DNA of 64,000 nucleotides from an uncultured Lachnospiraceae bacterium (GTDB lineage Bacteria; Bacillota; Clostridia; Lachnospirales; Lachnospiraceae): positions 99,889 through 163,888 of the forward strand of contig CAMNSD010000004.1 in the NCBI GenBank assembly GCA_946554445.1, written 5' to 3'. Under the pieces are notes generated by a model. That model ran no database searches and was not told where the DNA came from. It worked only from the letters and a program-made list of their open reading frames with translations. This document shows, one piece after another, positions 8,785 to 16,820 of this stretch. The position numbers and the translations under genes are program-made. The stretch's first letter is position 1. Each line of letters begins with the position of its first letter.

Positions 8785-9210
8785 TTAAGAAATATCATAT
8801 TTATTTTGGTAGTACTCTGATAAAAGTTGAATCAGCTTGTCCGCTGTTTCTACTTGCTGAACCGTTTCTTCTTTGGATGTAATATAGAAAGTGTCATAAT
8901 CACTGGCATGACGAATCTCTTCAGCTTTAACGATTTTTCTCCCCATTTCCCGTGGAAATATCCCTGCTGCCACATAATTCTTATTAAAATACGCCAATGT
9001 ATCCTTGTGACGTTTAAAAGCAACTCCTTCTAACGCCAATATAGCTGAAACCGCATGGAAAATTGCATAATAAGCACGATTATTTGCTCCACGATATGAC
9101 TCTGCCTTAAGCAGCACATATGCGGCCTCTAAATCCTCCTTAGCTACCTGTAAACGATAACCGGCCACATCCTTTTTATCACCCATATTTACAGATTCAG
9201 GCTGCTTCAT
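8785..9210 (-). CDS. HEPN domain protein (toxin-like partner of MntA nucleotidyltransferase)
   Basis: A 141-residue helical HEPN protein. The family's R-x(4-6)-H nuclease motif reads RAYYAIFH (R45 to H52), set in a typical NNRAYYAIFHAVSAIL helix. In known MNT/HEPN modules the HEPN protein is an RNase toxin that the nucleotidyltransferase partner inactivates, in studied cases by AMP addition. The gene overlaps the partner's stop by 14 bases, a sign of coupled translation. The start at 9210 follows GAAGGAGGGG. The order here is nucleotidyltransferase first. Confidence 0.85.
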   Translation of the reverse strand: MKQPESVNMGDKKDVAGYRLQVAKEDLEAAYVLLKAESYRGANNRAYYAIFHAVSAILALEGVAFKRHKDTLAYFNKNYVAAGIFPREMGRKIVKAEEIRHASDYDTFYITSKEETVQQVETADKLIQLLSEYYQNKYDIS

Positions 9211-9538
9211 ATAAAGAAATCCCCTCCTTCGCCACATTTGAATAAAACGGATATGCTTGGGACCAATAGTTAAAATGATCGATATTCTTGACTACAGGCA
9301 TAAGCCAAATATCATAAGCCACATTATAATCAAACCCAAGTTCCGACAAAGCATCTGAATACTTACTTAAATTATCTTCAGGTAGATCTACCAATACCAT
9401 TAAATCCACATCAGAATCTGGCCTGAAATCACCACGAGCATAAGATCCATATAAAATAACCTGCTTTAAATGCGTTCCATATATATTTTGTATTGCTGCA
9501 ACATATTCACCAATTAACTTCCTCATCATTTGCGGCAC
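9197..9538 (-). CDS. Minimal nucleotidyltransferase (MntA-like antitoxin)
   Basis: A 113-residue protein with the minimal nucleotidyltransferase signature GS-x10-D-x-D: GSYARGDFRPDSDVDLMV, with G31, S32, D43 and D45. It starts with GTG at 9538 behind GAGGGTG. It is paired with the overlapping HEPN gene downstream and so forms a two-gene toxin-antitoxin-like module. This enzyme type transfers AMP to its HEPN partner in characterised systems; that activity here is inference from motif and pairing. Confidence 0.85.
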   Translation of the reverse strand: MPQMMRKLIGEYVAAIQNIYGTHLKQVILYGSYARGDFRPDSDVDLMVLVDLPEDNLSKYSDALSELGFDYNVAYDIWLMPVVKNIDHFNYWSQAYPFYSNVAKEGISLYEAA

Positions 9539-9780
9539 AAAATCACCCTCTTTACTAATAAAAATTTTATTATATTATACTTGTTTCAAGTAAATCATTC
9601 AATCAAATTCTCCGGCCACATCGCTTTTTCTACTAATTATATTCTGTATTTGACATCCATCTCAACTATACATTACTCACACGGGGGTTTTTTTTCATAA
9701 ATGGATATGATATGATATACGGAAAGAATCTATTTCACAAAAGACACATGTTATCCATCCAAGGGGACATACTGATATAT

Positions 9781-10074
9781 ATGGACGTAATTACATTAAT
9801 TATTATATATTTCGCTGTCGTAAACTTCATAAGCTTCGTAGTCATGGGCGTGGACAAATACAAAGCCAAAAAGCGCGCTTGGCGTATTCCTGAATCCACC
9901 CTGTTCGTACTGGCCATCATCGGCGGAAGTATCGGATCGATTGCAGGGATGCACCTGTTCCATCATAAAACGCGGCACTGGTATTTTCTGTATGGAATGC
10001 CGGCGATTCTGGTCATACAAATTTTATTGGTTTTGGCGCTTGTTTTTTCACCGATTGAGTTTTTGATCATGTAA
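9781..10074 (+). CDS. DUF1294 family membrane protein
   Basis: A small membrane protein of about 97 residues with three hydrophobic segments. It contains the DUF1294 pattern: MGVDKYKAKKRAWRIPESTL, then GGSIGSIAGMHLFHHKTRHW. The function of the family is unknown. The ATG at 9781 fits the family length; the frame also extends to 9712 without a better ribosome site. It is convergent with degV, and two copies of a palindromic repeat fill the space between them. Confidence 0.75.
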   Translation: MDVITLIIIYFAVVNFISFVVMGVDKYKAKKRAWRIPESTLFVLAIIGGSIGSIAGMHLFHHKTRHWYFLYGMPAILVIQILLVLALVFSPIEFLIM

Positions 10075-10080
10075 GTGGCG

Positions 10081-10127
10081 TAAATTCCTTCGGAATTAAC
10101 GCCTCGAGTTCCGCTTCGCGGACTCGG
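10081..10127. repeat. Double-hairpin repeat, copy A
   Basis: A 47-base unit made of two hairpins: AATTCC-TTC-GGAATT, then a CGAGTTCCGC-TTC-GCGGACTCG stem with one bulged base. It matches copy B (10146-10192) at 42 of 47 positions and resembles sequence at 21369-21480. It lies between two converging genes and might act as a bidirectional terminator, although no long T-run follows. Confidence 0.8.
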
Positions 10128-10145
10128 ATGTGCGGTAGATTTTTG

Positions 10146-10192
10146 TAATTTCCTTCGGAATTAACGCCTCGAAGACCGCTTCGCGGGCTCGG
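10146..10192. repeat. Double-hairpin repeat, copy B
   Basis: The second copy of the 47-base unit. The first hairpin (CCTTCGGAATTAACGCCTCG) is identical to copy A, and the second is changed in its stem (CGAAGACCGC / GCGGGCTCG). It ends 11 bases from the degV stop codon. Confidence 0.8.
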
Positions 10193-10203
10193 GCATTTAT
10201 CAT

Positions 10204-11040
10204 TTAGAGTGTCATGATTACGCCGCCGTCATTGGCATACATACTGCTGATTCCAGCGGTATCCATAATGACCACATCGCGATATGAAGCCCTCTTCTCC
10301 ATCAGTCTGCGCACATATTGCGCGCGCTCCGGACAGTTGCAGTGCGTGATCATCAGCGTTCTCTCCTTTGGATTCTCCACATCGGCCACAATGTTATCCG
10401 CCATTTTAGCCAGCGCCTTATTGATGCCGATTGCTTGACCCTTTTGTTCGATGACGCCCAGATTGCCTATCATCACAGGTTTTATGTTCAATGTGGAAGC
10501 CACCAGCGCCTTAACACCGCTCAGACGGCCGTTCTTGCGGAGCGTCTCCAGATTATCCAGCACAAAATACGTGCGCATCTGTCTCTTAAAAATCTCCACC
10601 TTCTCCACCGTCTCCTCAAAAGAGAGCCCAGCTTCCTTATATTCCACTATCTTCATGGCCAGCTGTGTCTCCCCGCAGCTAGCGGATTCGGAATCTATGA
10701 CATGAATCTTTTTCGCGCCATATTTTTCCTCATAAAGGCTCTTCCCCAGTTCCGCGCTGTTATAGCTGCCGCTCAAATGGGAAGAAAGCGTTATCGCATA
10801 GACCTCCTCGGCTTCATCGTGATAGGCCTCCCTGTACTTTTCCGGGGAAGGGCAGGAAGATTTCGGGCAAAGCGGATAAGCCGCCACCCGTTGCAAAAAA
10901 TCCTTCTGATCAAAGGTCTCATCATCCAATATTTCATAATCCCCGATTTCCAAGGTCAACGGCACTCTCTGGAAACGCGCATCTTCTTTATACTGCACCG
11001 GCAGTTCACAGCAACTGTCTACCACAATTTTATAACTCAT
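10204..11040 (-). CDS. DegV family fatty-acid-binding protein
   Basis: A two-domain lipid-binding protein of 278 residues. DegV/FakB proteins hold a fatty acid and present it to a kinase (FakA) for phospholipid synthesis. The N-terminus IVVDSCCELP matches the usual VTDSTADLP. SSCPSPEKY, SSHLSGSYNSA, VIDSESAS and TLRKNGRLSGV follow in family order. The start at 11040 has GGAGG six bases upstream. No FakA gene is in the window. A second DegV domain occurs fused to the histidine kinase at 25527-28220. Confidence 0.9.
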   Translation of the reverse strand: MSYKIVVDSCCELPVQYKEDARFQRVPLTLEIGDYEILDDETFDQKDFLQRVAAYPLCPKSSCPSPEKYREAYHDEAEEVYAITLSSHLSGSYNSAELGKSLYEEKYGAKKIHVIDSESASCGETQLAMKIVEYKEAGLSFEETVEKVEIFKRQMRTYFVLDNLETLRKNGRLSGVKALVASTLNIKPVMIGNLGVIEQKGQAIGINKALAKMADNIVADVENPKERTLMITHCNCPERAQYVRRLMEKRASYRDVVIMDTAGISSMYANDGGVIMTL

Positions 11041-11204
11041 AAAGCCTCCACAACCATTCCACATAGTTTTCATTACCACTTATGATAACATGGATTGCTA
11101 TTTGTTGTAAATAGGGTTTTACATTTTTCCAGATACCTGTTGGATTTTGTGGGTGATTATGATATAACAAATATAACGTTTAAAAATAAAGAAAGGTATC
11201 CTAT

Positions 11205-11708
11205 ATGATCGCGCTAAAAATCACCAACATAAAACAATTCATGGCAAAACTTCTCGGCAGCGAGGATTTTGATAATTTTCTTCTGGAAGAGGCTTCTATT
11301 AGCACCTACAATACCTTTATGATAGACGGCCGCCAGAACAGGGATTTTTATTCCTCTGAAGAATGGGAATATAAAGAACTGCGGCCTTATGAATTTTCCA
11401 CCTGGAAAAAACTAAGGCCCATCTGTTTTGAACTGATTAAGGGAAAACACACGCCCACGGCCTTCCGGTTCGTCCTGCATCTGATTCCTGACCATGCGGC
11501 CTCTATTTTACAAAGAGGCGATACCGCCGTGACGCCGCAGCAAGTGAGGGCCTTCGTCCTCAACATTAAATATGACGGCACCACCCTCATGCTAGTCACC
11601 GGCACCTCCTTCCATACTTTCCTGATGGATAAGACGCCGGACGCACTCTGGGATAGCGCCGTCAAACAATTTCTTGCGAAACAGGAAATCTCCTTTGAAC
11701 AGCTGTAA
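11205..11708 (+). CDS. DUF5721 family protein
   Basis: A 167-residue soluble protein. The start MIALKITNIKQFMAKLLGSE and the later FELIKGKHTPTAFRFVLHL match a family I know as DUF5721, common in Lachnospiraceae and without known function. AAAGAAAGG precedes the ATG. It is transcribed away from degV and converges with the small membrane protein at 11772. Confidence 0.75.
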   Translation: MIALKITNIKQFMAKLLGSEDFDNFLLEEASISTYNTFMIDGRQNRDFYSSEEWEYKELRPYEFSTWKKLRPICFELIKGKHTPTAFRFVLHLIPDHAASILQRGDTAVTPQQVRAFVLNIKYDGTTLMLVTGTSFHTFLMDKTPDALWDSAVKQFLAKQEISFEQL

Positions 11709-11771
11709 TCAATTTCTTGGAAGCAGCTGCGCGACTTCCGCTCCGCAAATTTCAAACTGAGCCACAGCTTC

Positions 11772-12125
11772 TTAAAACCAAATACCTCCATGCATCATGG
11801 CATAATCGACTGCTGCCAGCATCATGGCAAAGAACAGCATTAGCGCCAGCATGATCACTGCCGGAAAATCATATACAAATTTCTCTCCTGCCCGACCGCT
11901 TTTGTGATTTTCCACCAGGATTTCTATCCCTAACAGGATGAAAACAATCGGCCAGAGTCGAAATATAATATAATAATGAAATGTTGGTACAACAATATGT
12001 ATCAAAAACATGACGCCAAAGCATATCAATGTCAAGCCAAAGGTCACCGAACCTACCCGTCTGGTCCGTACCACTTCATTCCCATTTTCCTTCGTACTTT
12101 GTTCTCCCCGTGTCTCCATATCCAT
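11772..12125 (-). CDS. LiaF-type transmembrane-domain (DUF5668-like) protein
   Basis: A 117-residue membrane protein. After a polar start come VGSVTFGLTLICFGVMFLIH and a second hydrophobic helix pair ending LWPIVFILLGIEILVENHK. This is the pattern of the four-helix LiaF transmembrane domain found in envelope-stress proteins. GGGAGGAAAG precedes the ATG at 12125. It is the last gene of the ECF sigma operon. No soluble LiaF C-terminal domain follows. The role in envelope sensing is inferred from family and operon. Confidence 0.65.
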   Translation of the reverse strand: MDMETRGEQSTKENGNEVVRTRRVGSVTFGLTLICFGVMFLIHIVVPTFHYYIIFRLWPIVFILLGIEILVENHKSGRAGEKFVYDFPAVIMLALMLFFAMMLAAVDYAMMHGGIWF

Positions 12126-12221
12126 ATACGCTTTCCTCCCACACAAGCACCAACCTGTATTTCCGTAGGAAACATGTGTGCCTGTTTTCCATAATCTATT
12201 TTTCCGACGACAGTGGACAGT

Positions 12222-12818
12222 TTATTTTGCTGAAAATTCGTCGTCATCTTTCTGTCCAATCTGCATCATCTGCTGTGTCCCGTTGGCATCCGCCGCCTCA
12301 AGCGCATTCTTTTTGCCCCGAAGCAACGCCACACCAAACCAGATGATGGCAATCGCGATCACAGCCCTCGGCACATCGTCCCGCATAAAATAGTAAATTG
12401 CCTTTAGAATCGGATTGTCCCATCCAAGGATTCCGCGCAGTAATTCAAAAGCTAGATTCCACAGCATATACAGGCCAATAACGATTAGCACCACTGCTAT
12501 TATTTTTTTACTTTTTTGATCTACTTTTACCTGCCGATTTCCAATTCCATCGAGCCCGAAAAGATAGGTGTCCTCCATAGCCATAAAGTTCTCGTCATCC
12601 AGCCCGCCAATATTATTGGCATGGAAAAAACTGTAAACATACAGCGTAATTGGCAAAACTGTCAAGGCCCCGATATTTGTAATGGATACAACTATGAGCA
12701 GTACCATAAAGCCAAGCATGAAGCTAAGGCCCATCTTCATAAATCCCATGTACATATGTCCTGCCCCCGGCCACAGGGATAAGATAAATAACCAAAACCT
12801 GTTTTTCTTTTTCTTCAT
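12222..12818 (-). CDS. Multi-pass membrane protein, TM2-like
   Basis: A 198-residue protein with about four membrane helices. The N-terminus RFWLFILSLWPGAGHMYMGF has the proline-glycine-alanine-glycine turn of TM2-type domains. A long polar middle follows, then IIAVVLIVIGLYMLWNLAF and a last helix VIAIAIIWFGVALLRG that resembles a LiaF transmembrane repeat. GGGAGGAATG precedes the start. It lies 29 bases after the anti-sigma-like gene and before the LiaF-type protein. Confidence 0.65.
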   Translation of the reverse strand: MKKKKNRFWLFILSLWPGAGHMYMGFMKMGLSFMLGFMVLLIVVSITNIGALTVLPITLYVYSFFHANNIGGLDDENFMAMEDTYLFGLDGIGNRQVKVDQKSKKIIAVVLIVIGLYMLWNLAFELLRGILGWDNPILKAIYYFMRDDVPRAVIAIAIIWFGVALLRGKKNALEAADANGTQQMMQIGQKDDDEFSAK

Positions 12819-12847
12819 TGTCTCATTCCTCCCATTAAATTGTCTTG

Positions 12848-13351
12848 TTAAAAGATTTGTTTCCTGAAATCTCTAATCTTATTTTCAATGCCGTTAAAAT
12901 AAGCCTCCCTGGCGCCTGCTCTCTCCTGCTCTTCCCGATATTTCTGCCAGGTGCGGTCTATCTGTTTTTGCCTCTCCAATGCCCCCTGCTGTATTTCGTC
13001 CATATCTGCCTGCTCTTGTCTAAGTTCCTGTCTAAACGCCTGACCGAAAATACTGCCTGACGATTGCACGCCATCCCTCTCTCCCACGGGCACCAGGAAT
13101 AGCACTGTCAGGGCCGCTGCCATGCCCACCAACACTTTAGCCCGATAGGAAAAAAGCTGTAGCTTCTGCGCCGTCTGTCTCTGTTTTCTTATCTGCAGAA
13201 GTATATTTTCCTTCAAATGAACCGGAGCATGCAGCAGTTCCCGCTCTTCCACCTGCTCTATCAGTCTGGCAAGTTCCTCCTCGCTTAACATCCCGGTGGC
13301 AGGTGACTGACGTTTATACATTTTTTGTTTGTCTTCTATATTATGTATCAT
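12848..13351 (-). CDS. Putative membrane anti-sigma factor
   Basis: A 167-residue protein whose ATG overlaps the sigma stop (ATGA). It has a cytosolic N-terminus with an acidic helix (SEEELARLIEQVEERELL), one membrane helix (VLVGMAAALTVLFLVPVG) near the middle, and a charged outer helix. This layout and the overlap with an ECF sigma gene are typical of membrane anti-sigma factors. There is no zinc HxxxCxxC motif, so it is not a ZAS-type protein. The function is inferred from topology and context. Confidence 0.65.
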   Translation of the reverse strand: MIHNIEDKQKMYKRQSPATGMLSEEELARLIEQVEERELLHAPVHLKENILLQIRKQRQTAQKLQLFSYRAKVLVGMAAALTVLFLVPVGERDGVQSSGSIFGQAFRQELRQEQADMDEIQQGALERQKQIDRTWQKYREEQERAGAREAYFNGIENKIRDFRKQIF

Positions 13352-13911
13352 GCGCCTTTCTCCTTTATATACATCTTGCGTAACATGGCTCTTGCCCGAT
13401 AAACCTGCGTCTGTACTGTTTTTAATTTGGCACCCCGTTTTGCGGCAATCTCAGCCATGTCCATTTCCTCGTAATAATAAGCCCTGGCAATCTCATCATA
13501 AGGCGGTTTCAGAGACAGACATCTGGCCAGCAGTGTTTCCCTTACTTCCTTTTCCAGACAGATGCTCTCCGGTGTCTGCCGCACTGCCCGTTCATCCTGG
13601 CTGCCTTGTATCACACGCCTGTTTCCACCGGTATCCGGCCCCCGCACATCCTCCATTCCCACATCTGCCATGGGAATACTGCGTCTGCCTGCGCTCTGCA
13701 TGTAATCCAGACACTTGTTCGTGGCAATCCTGCAAATCCATGCTTTCTCGTACTTACCATCAAATTCTGCCAGATGCTTATAGGCGGAAAGAAAAGTGTC
13801 CTGGGTCAGATCCTCGGAGGCAAAATAGTCCGATGTCATCTTATAACAAATAGAAAAAACAAGATGTTGGTAGGAATCAATCAGCGCTGATAATTGTTCT
13901 TCCCGTCCGAT
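13348..13911 (-). CDS. ECF-type RNA polymerase sigma factor with apparent ATC start
   Basis: Region 2 reads LIDSYQHLVFSICYKMTSDY, then FASEDLTQDTFLSAYKHLAEF, and WICRIATNKCLDYMQ. Region 4 ends with MDMAEIAAKRGAKLKTVQTQ. The first ATG (13839) would remove the start of region 2.1 and has no ribosome site. Coding similarity continues upstream to an in-frame TGA at 13930-13932. In that stretch the only well-placed codon is ATC at 13911-13909, seven bases after AAGGAGGT. No ATG, GTG or TTG lies between. Either a rare start is used, which would keep expression low, or the start codon has been lost. Length from ATC is 187 residues. It heads an operon with the anti-sigma-like gene. Confidence 0.75.
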   Translation of the reverse strand: MGREEQLSALIDSYQHLVFSICYKMTSDYFASEDLTQDTFLSAYKHLAEFDGKYEKAWICRIATNKCLDYMQSAGRRSIPMADVGMEDVRGPDTGGNRRVIQGSQDERAVRQTPESICLEKEVRETLLARCLSLKPPYDEIARAYYYEEMDMAEIAAKRGAKLKTVQTQVYRARAMLRKMYIKEKGA

Positions 13912-13987
13912 ACTATCTACCTCCTTCCCTCACGTCTCTATCTACTATAACGAACCTGTCTGACGATTGTCTTCATTTTTTATAAAA

Positions 13988-14347
13988 TTATTTTTTGGGC
14001 TTCGGTTTGAATACCAGACTCGCCAGATAACCAAACACCAACGCCGCCGAACAGCCCACCGCTCCAGTCTTGAAACCGCCCTGGAACAGCCCGATAAAGC
14101 CGCTCTCACCCACGGCCTCCTTCACGCCTTTCATCAGGATATTGCCATAACCCAGCAGAGGCACACTGGCGCCCGCGCCCGCAAATTCCATAAAAGGTTC
14201 GTACCAGCCAAAGAAGCTGATCACAGCGCCTGTACAGACCAACAACACCATGATACGTCCTGGCAGAAGCTTGGTCTTTTCCATCAGGATCTGTACCAGC
14301 GCGCAGATTATGCCGCCCACCCAGAAAGCATTGAAATAATCCATCAT
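13988..14347 (-). CDS. spoVAE: Stage V sporulation protein AE
   Basis: A 119-residue membrane protein of the SpoVA channel that moves dipicolinic acid into the forespore and out at germination. It begins MMDYFNAFWVGGIICALVQI and contains the conserved GAGASVPLLGYGNILMKG and FKTGAVGCSAALVFGYL. The ATG at 14347 follows GTGGAGG by eight bases. Elsewhere the gene usually follows spoVAD directly. Here it lies about 2.7 kb downstream of spoVAD on the same strand, separated by metabolic genes and gene remnants. A weak sigma-G-like box (GTATA, 17 bases, AAGACTA) lies upstream. Confidence 0.9.
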   Translation of the reverse strand: MMDYFNAFWVGGIICALVQILMEKTKLLPGRIMVLLVCTGAVISFFGWYEPFMEFAGAGASVPLLGYGNILMKGVKEAVGESGFIGLFQGGFKTGAVGCSAALVFGYLASLVFKPKPKK

Positions 14348-14497
14348 GTCCCATTCCTCCACATACAGAATTTCCTGCACATTTGTATCCTTTTCACTTA
14401 TTTTCCATCCGACAGCAAAGATACCTGTGCAAGAATATTTTTACTGTTAGTCTTTGTTAATTTACAAAGAATATACCAAAAGGAATTTCTGACATAA

Positions 14498-14545
14498 TAA
14501 AAAGGAATGTGCCATCGGGGCTACTGCCTTTAGGACACACTCCTT
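14498..14545 (-). terminator. Terminator of the rubredoxin-aroK-ridA operon
   Basis: On the minus strand AAGGAGTGTGTCC pairs imperfectly with GGCACATTCCTT, followed by TTTTATT. It lies just past the stop of the rubredoxin fusion gene. Confidence 0.65.
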
Positions 14546-14563
14546 ATTAACAAGATATTTATA

Positions 14564-15181
14564 CTACTGCGTCACTTTCTCAAAATCAGAGGCCGGATGC
14601 TTGCACAACGGACAGATAAAGTCCGCCGGCAGTTCTTCTCCCTCATAGACATAACCGCAGACCGTACAACGCCATACCGTCTTACCTGTCTGAACATCCT
14701 TGGCGGGCTGGGGTTTGATTGACGACTGATAGTAGGCATAAGTAGCGGATGGCGTATCCGCCAACACTTCCATGTCATCCACAGATGCGATAAACAGCGT
14801 GTGGCTGCCCAGATCCACTTCCTGTTCCACCGTAGCGCTGATATAGCTGTTGATCCCGGCTGTTACATAATACAGGCCGTTGGCGCTTCGCTTGCAGTCT
14901 GCATACCCTGCAAATTTATCCACCTCACGCCCGGACTGGAAGCCAAAATGCTTGAACAGTTCAAACTCCGCCGCCTCACTGATGATAGAAATATTAAATT
15001 TGCCACTCTTTTTGACCAGATCATGAGTGAAATTAGACTTATTCACTGCGATACTGATCCTGTTAGGCTCAGAAGTCACCTGCTGCGCCGTGTTGATGAT
15101 ACAGCCGCTGTCCCTGCCATCCGCTGCAGATGTCAGTACGAATAAGCCGTATGATAATTTATACATTGCTTTTTTGTCCAT
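14564..15181 (-). CDS. High-molecular-weight rubredoxin (flavin reductase + rubredoxin)
   Basis: A 205-residue electron carrier or oxidoreductase of anaerobes. Residues 1 to about 155 form a flavin reductase-like FMN domain (KLSYGLFVLTSAADGRDSGC, SNFTHDLVKKSGKF). The last 40 residues form a rubredoxin with the iron ligands CTVCGYVYEG and ICPLCKHPASDFE. Such fusions serve in oxygen and peroxide or NO detoxification with flavodiiron proteins. GGAGTAG precedes the ATG. It is the third gene after ridA and aroK, with gaps of eight and 25 bases. Confidence 0.9.
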   Translation of the reverse strand: MDKKAMYKLSYGLFVLTSAADGRDSGCIINTAQQVTSEPNRISIAVNKSNFTHDLVKKSGKFNISIISEAAEFELFKHFGFQSGREVDKFAGYADCKRSANGLYYVTAGINSYISATVEQEVDLGSHTLFIASVDDMEVLADTPSATYAYYQSSIKPQPAKDVQTGKTVWRCTVCGYVYEGEELPADFICPLCKHPASDFEKVTQ

Positions 15182-15189
15182 TTGATAAA

Positions 15190-15717
15190 CTACTCCTTTC
15201 CATAATTGCTGTAATAGGTAACAGCGCTATAATCTCCGACAATCTTCTCCACAATCTCCCGGATCGACAACCCTTCACACGCTACCGTAATATCGGCATA
15301 CTTTTCATAGAGCGGAAGCCGCTCTTCATAAAGTGCGGTAAGATCTTGCCCCGCCCGCAGCGTCACGCCCCGCTCATCCAGGTCACCTAACCGCTCCCTG
15401 ATATCCGCAAGAGGAAGCGACAGATACACAATCTTTCCAATCTCCTTATAATGCGCCATAGCCCGCTCCCCATAGACCGCACTGCCGCCGGTGGCAATCA
15501 CCGTCCGGTCTGTCCGGATGGATTCGTTTACTTCCTCCTCCACCCGCCAGAACCCTTCCACGCCCTGTTCGGCAATGATCTCATGCAGAAGCTTACCCTC
15601 CCTGCCCTGAATCACCAGGTCCGCATCCATAAAGGCATATCCCAGCTTCTTAGCCAGCACCACACCCACGGTACTCTTTCCTGCGCCGGGCATTCCGATT
15701 AAAATTATGTTTTGCAT
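15190..15717 (-). CDS. aroK: Shikimate kinase
   Basis: Phosphorylates shikimate with ATP in chorismate synthesis. The protein is 175 residues. The Walker A motif GMPGAGKST is at residues 8-16. The shikimate-binding aspartate lies in AFMDADLVIQ, and the TGGSAV segment and the lid region RAGQDLTALYEERLPLYEKYA follow. It sits alone from the rest of the shikimate pathway, between ridA and the rubredoxin gene. Confidence 0.92.
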   Translation of the reverse strand: MQNIILIGMPGAGKSTVGVVLAKKLGYAFMDADLVIQGREGKLLHEIIAEQGVEGFWRVEEEVNESIRTDRTVIATGGSAVYGERAMAHYKEIGKIVYLSLPLADIRERLGDLDERGVTLRAGQDLTALYEERLPLYEKYADITVACEGLSIREIVEKIVGDYSAVTYYSNYGKE

Positions 15718-15742
15718 ATATTATGTAAACCAATTGCCTTTC

Positions 15743-16120
15743 TTATTTCAAATATGCAATCACTTCCACCTCGCAGAGTACATCTTTGGGAAGCTGTTTG
15801 ACCGCCACACAACTCCGCGCCGGTTTCTCGGTAAAATATTTCTCATACACTGCGTTAAAAGCTGCAAAATCCGCCATTTCTGCGAGGAAACAGGTGGTCT
15901 TTACCACCTTGGTATAATCTGTGCCTGCCTCTGCCAAGATAGCGCCCACATTCTTCATGGCCTGCTCCGCCTGCTCGGTCACGTCTTTCCCGGTAATCTC
16001 TCCTGTAGCCGGATCAATCGGAATCTGCCCGGATGCAAAGAGAAAATCTCCTGCAATGATTCCCTGAGAATAGGGGCCAATAGCCGCCGGTGCCTTGTTT
16101 GTCGATACTTTAGTTAACAT
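15743..16120 (-). CDS. ridA: RidA family enamine/imine deaminase
   Basis: A 125-residue trimeric RidA (YjgF/UK114) protein, which hydrolyses reactive 2-aminoacrylate made by PLP enzymes. The sequence follows the family: APAAIGPYSQGIIAGDFLF, SGQIPIDPATGEI, EQAMKNVGAILAEAG, and EKPARSCVAVKQLPKD, where the arginine binds the substrate carboxylate. GAGAGGATAAAT precedes the ATG. First gene of the ridA-aroK-rubredoxin run. Confidence 0.95.
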   Translation of the reverse strand: MLTKVSTNKAPAAIGPYSQGIIAGDFLFASGQIPIDPATGEITGKDVTEQAEQAMKNVGAILAEAGTDYTKVVKTTCFLAEMADFAAFNAVYEKYFTEKPARSCVAVKQLPKDVLCEVEVIAYLK

Positions 16121-16159
16121 AATATTTATCCTCTCTTTCTTTTCCTTACTACAATTCTC

Positions 16160-16393
16160 TCACGCATCCCCAAATCTTACTTTCACATAAAATCCTCTGG
16201 CGTTCTCGATGATCTCCGTCACCACGCCTTCCCGCTCCAGTAATCTCTCCCGGAAAGGGAAATTGCCGGACATGGCAAGGGACGGATCAATTGTATAATA
16301 ATAGTTGCTGGGAAGAACCCCTTCCGTCACCGTGACTTTGTCTCCTTCTTTCAAAAGACCGGGGCGCTCCATCTTAAATTCCATCTCCCGCAT
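16160..16393 (-). CDS. Small conserved-looking protein of unknown function (77 aa)
   Basis: Unrecognised. The sequence has alternating strands: EGDKVTVTEGVLPSNYYYTI, REGVVTEIIENARGFYVKVRF. This suggests a small beta-barrel of the SH3 or KOW kind. GAGG lies eight bases before the ATG at 16393. It precedes ridA by 39 bases on the same strand. Confidence 0.55.
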   Translation of the reverse strand: MREMEFKMERPGLLKEGDKVTVTEGVLPSNYYYTIDPSLAMSGNFPFRERLLEREGVVTEIIENARGFYVKVRFGDA

Positions 16394-16452
16394 CTGATCT
16401 ACCTCGTTTATGATAGAGATTCTCTTAACATATCATACACACACTCAGCTGT

Positions 16453-16632
16453 TTAATCCTGTCCACGAATAACCTCCTCTATAGACGATGGCGGTATATT
16501 CTCAAACAAATGCTCCAGTTCCTCATTTAAGTCAAGCGCCGCTGCAATCTTGATCAATGAAAGAAAAGAGATCTCCTCACAATAAAAATCTGTATTTCTC
16601 CCGGTGTTTTTGTAAAAATGAAAAAGTTGTAT
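16453..16632 (-). pseudogene. 3' remnant of an XRE/HipB-like regulator
   Basis: An open frame without a start codon, bounded upstream by an in-frame TGA. It translates to about 59 residues ending SFLSLIKIAAALDLNEELEH, then LFENIPPSSIEEVIRGQD and stop. That ending is typical of the last helices and tail of XRE-type antitoxin or regulator proteins. The front of the fragment has no helix-turn-helix. It lies in a 620-base gene-poor gap with another remnant. Confidence 0.55.
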
Positions 16633-16820
16633 TCATGGATAATATTTTATTCTAAATATAATATTTTTGCAAGAATTAGATAATATACTAGTCTTTCTTA
16701 AAGTTACTGATGTCTTCCAAGCAATAATATTTCTACTGAAAACTTTTTTTATTTATTGCAAAAGATTTCAGTAGAATTTTATTACAGAAACAGTCATTTG
16801 CATCTATCGAATAATTTCCT

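Noticed and set aside
10318..11085. Plus-strand ORF of 255 codons opposite degV
   Set aside because: Antisense to a clear DegV gene, without ribosome site or recognisable motif.
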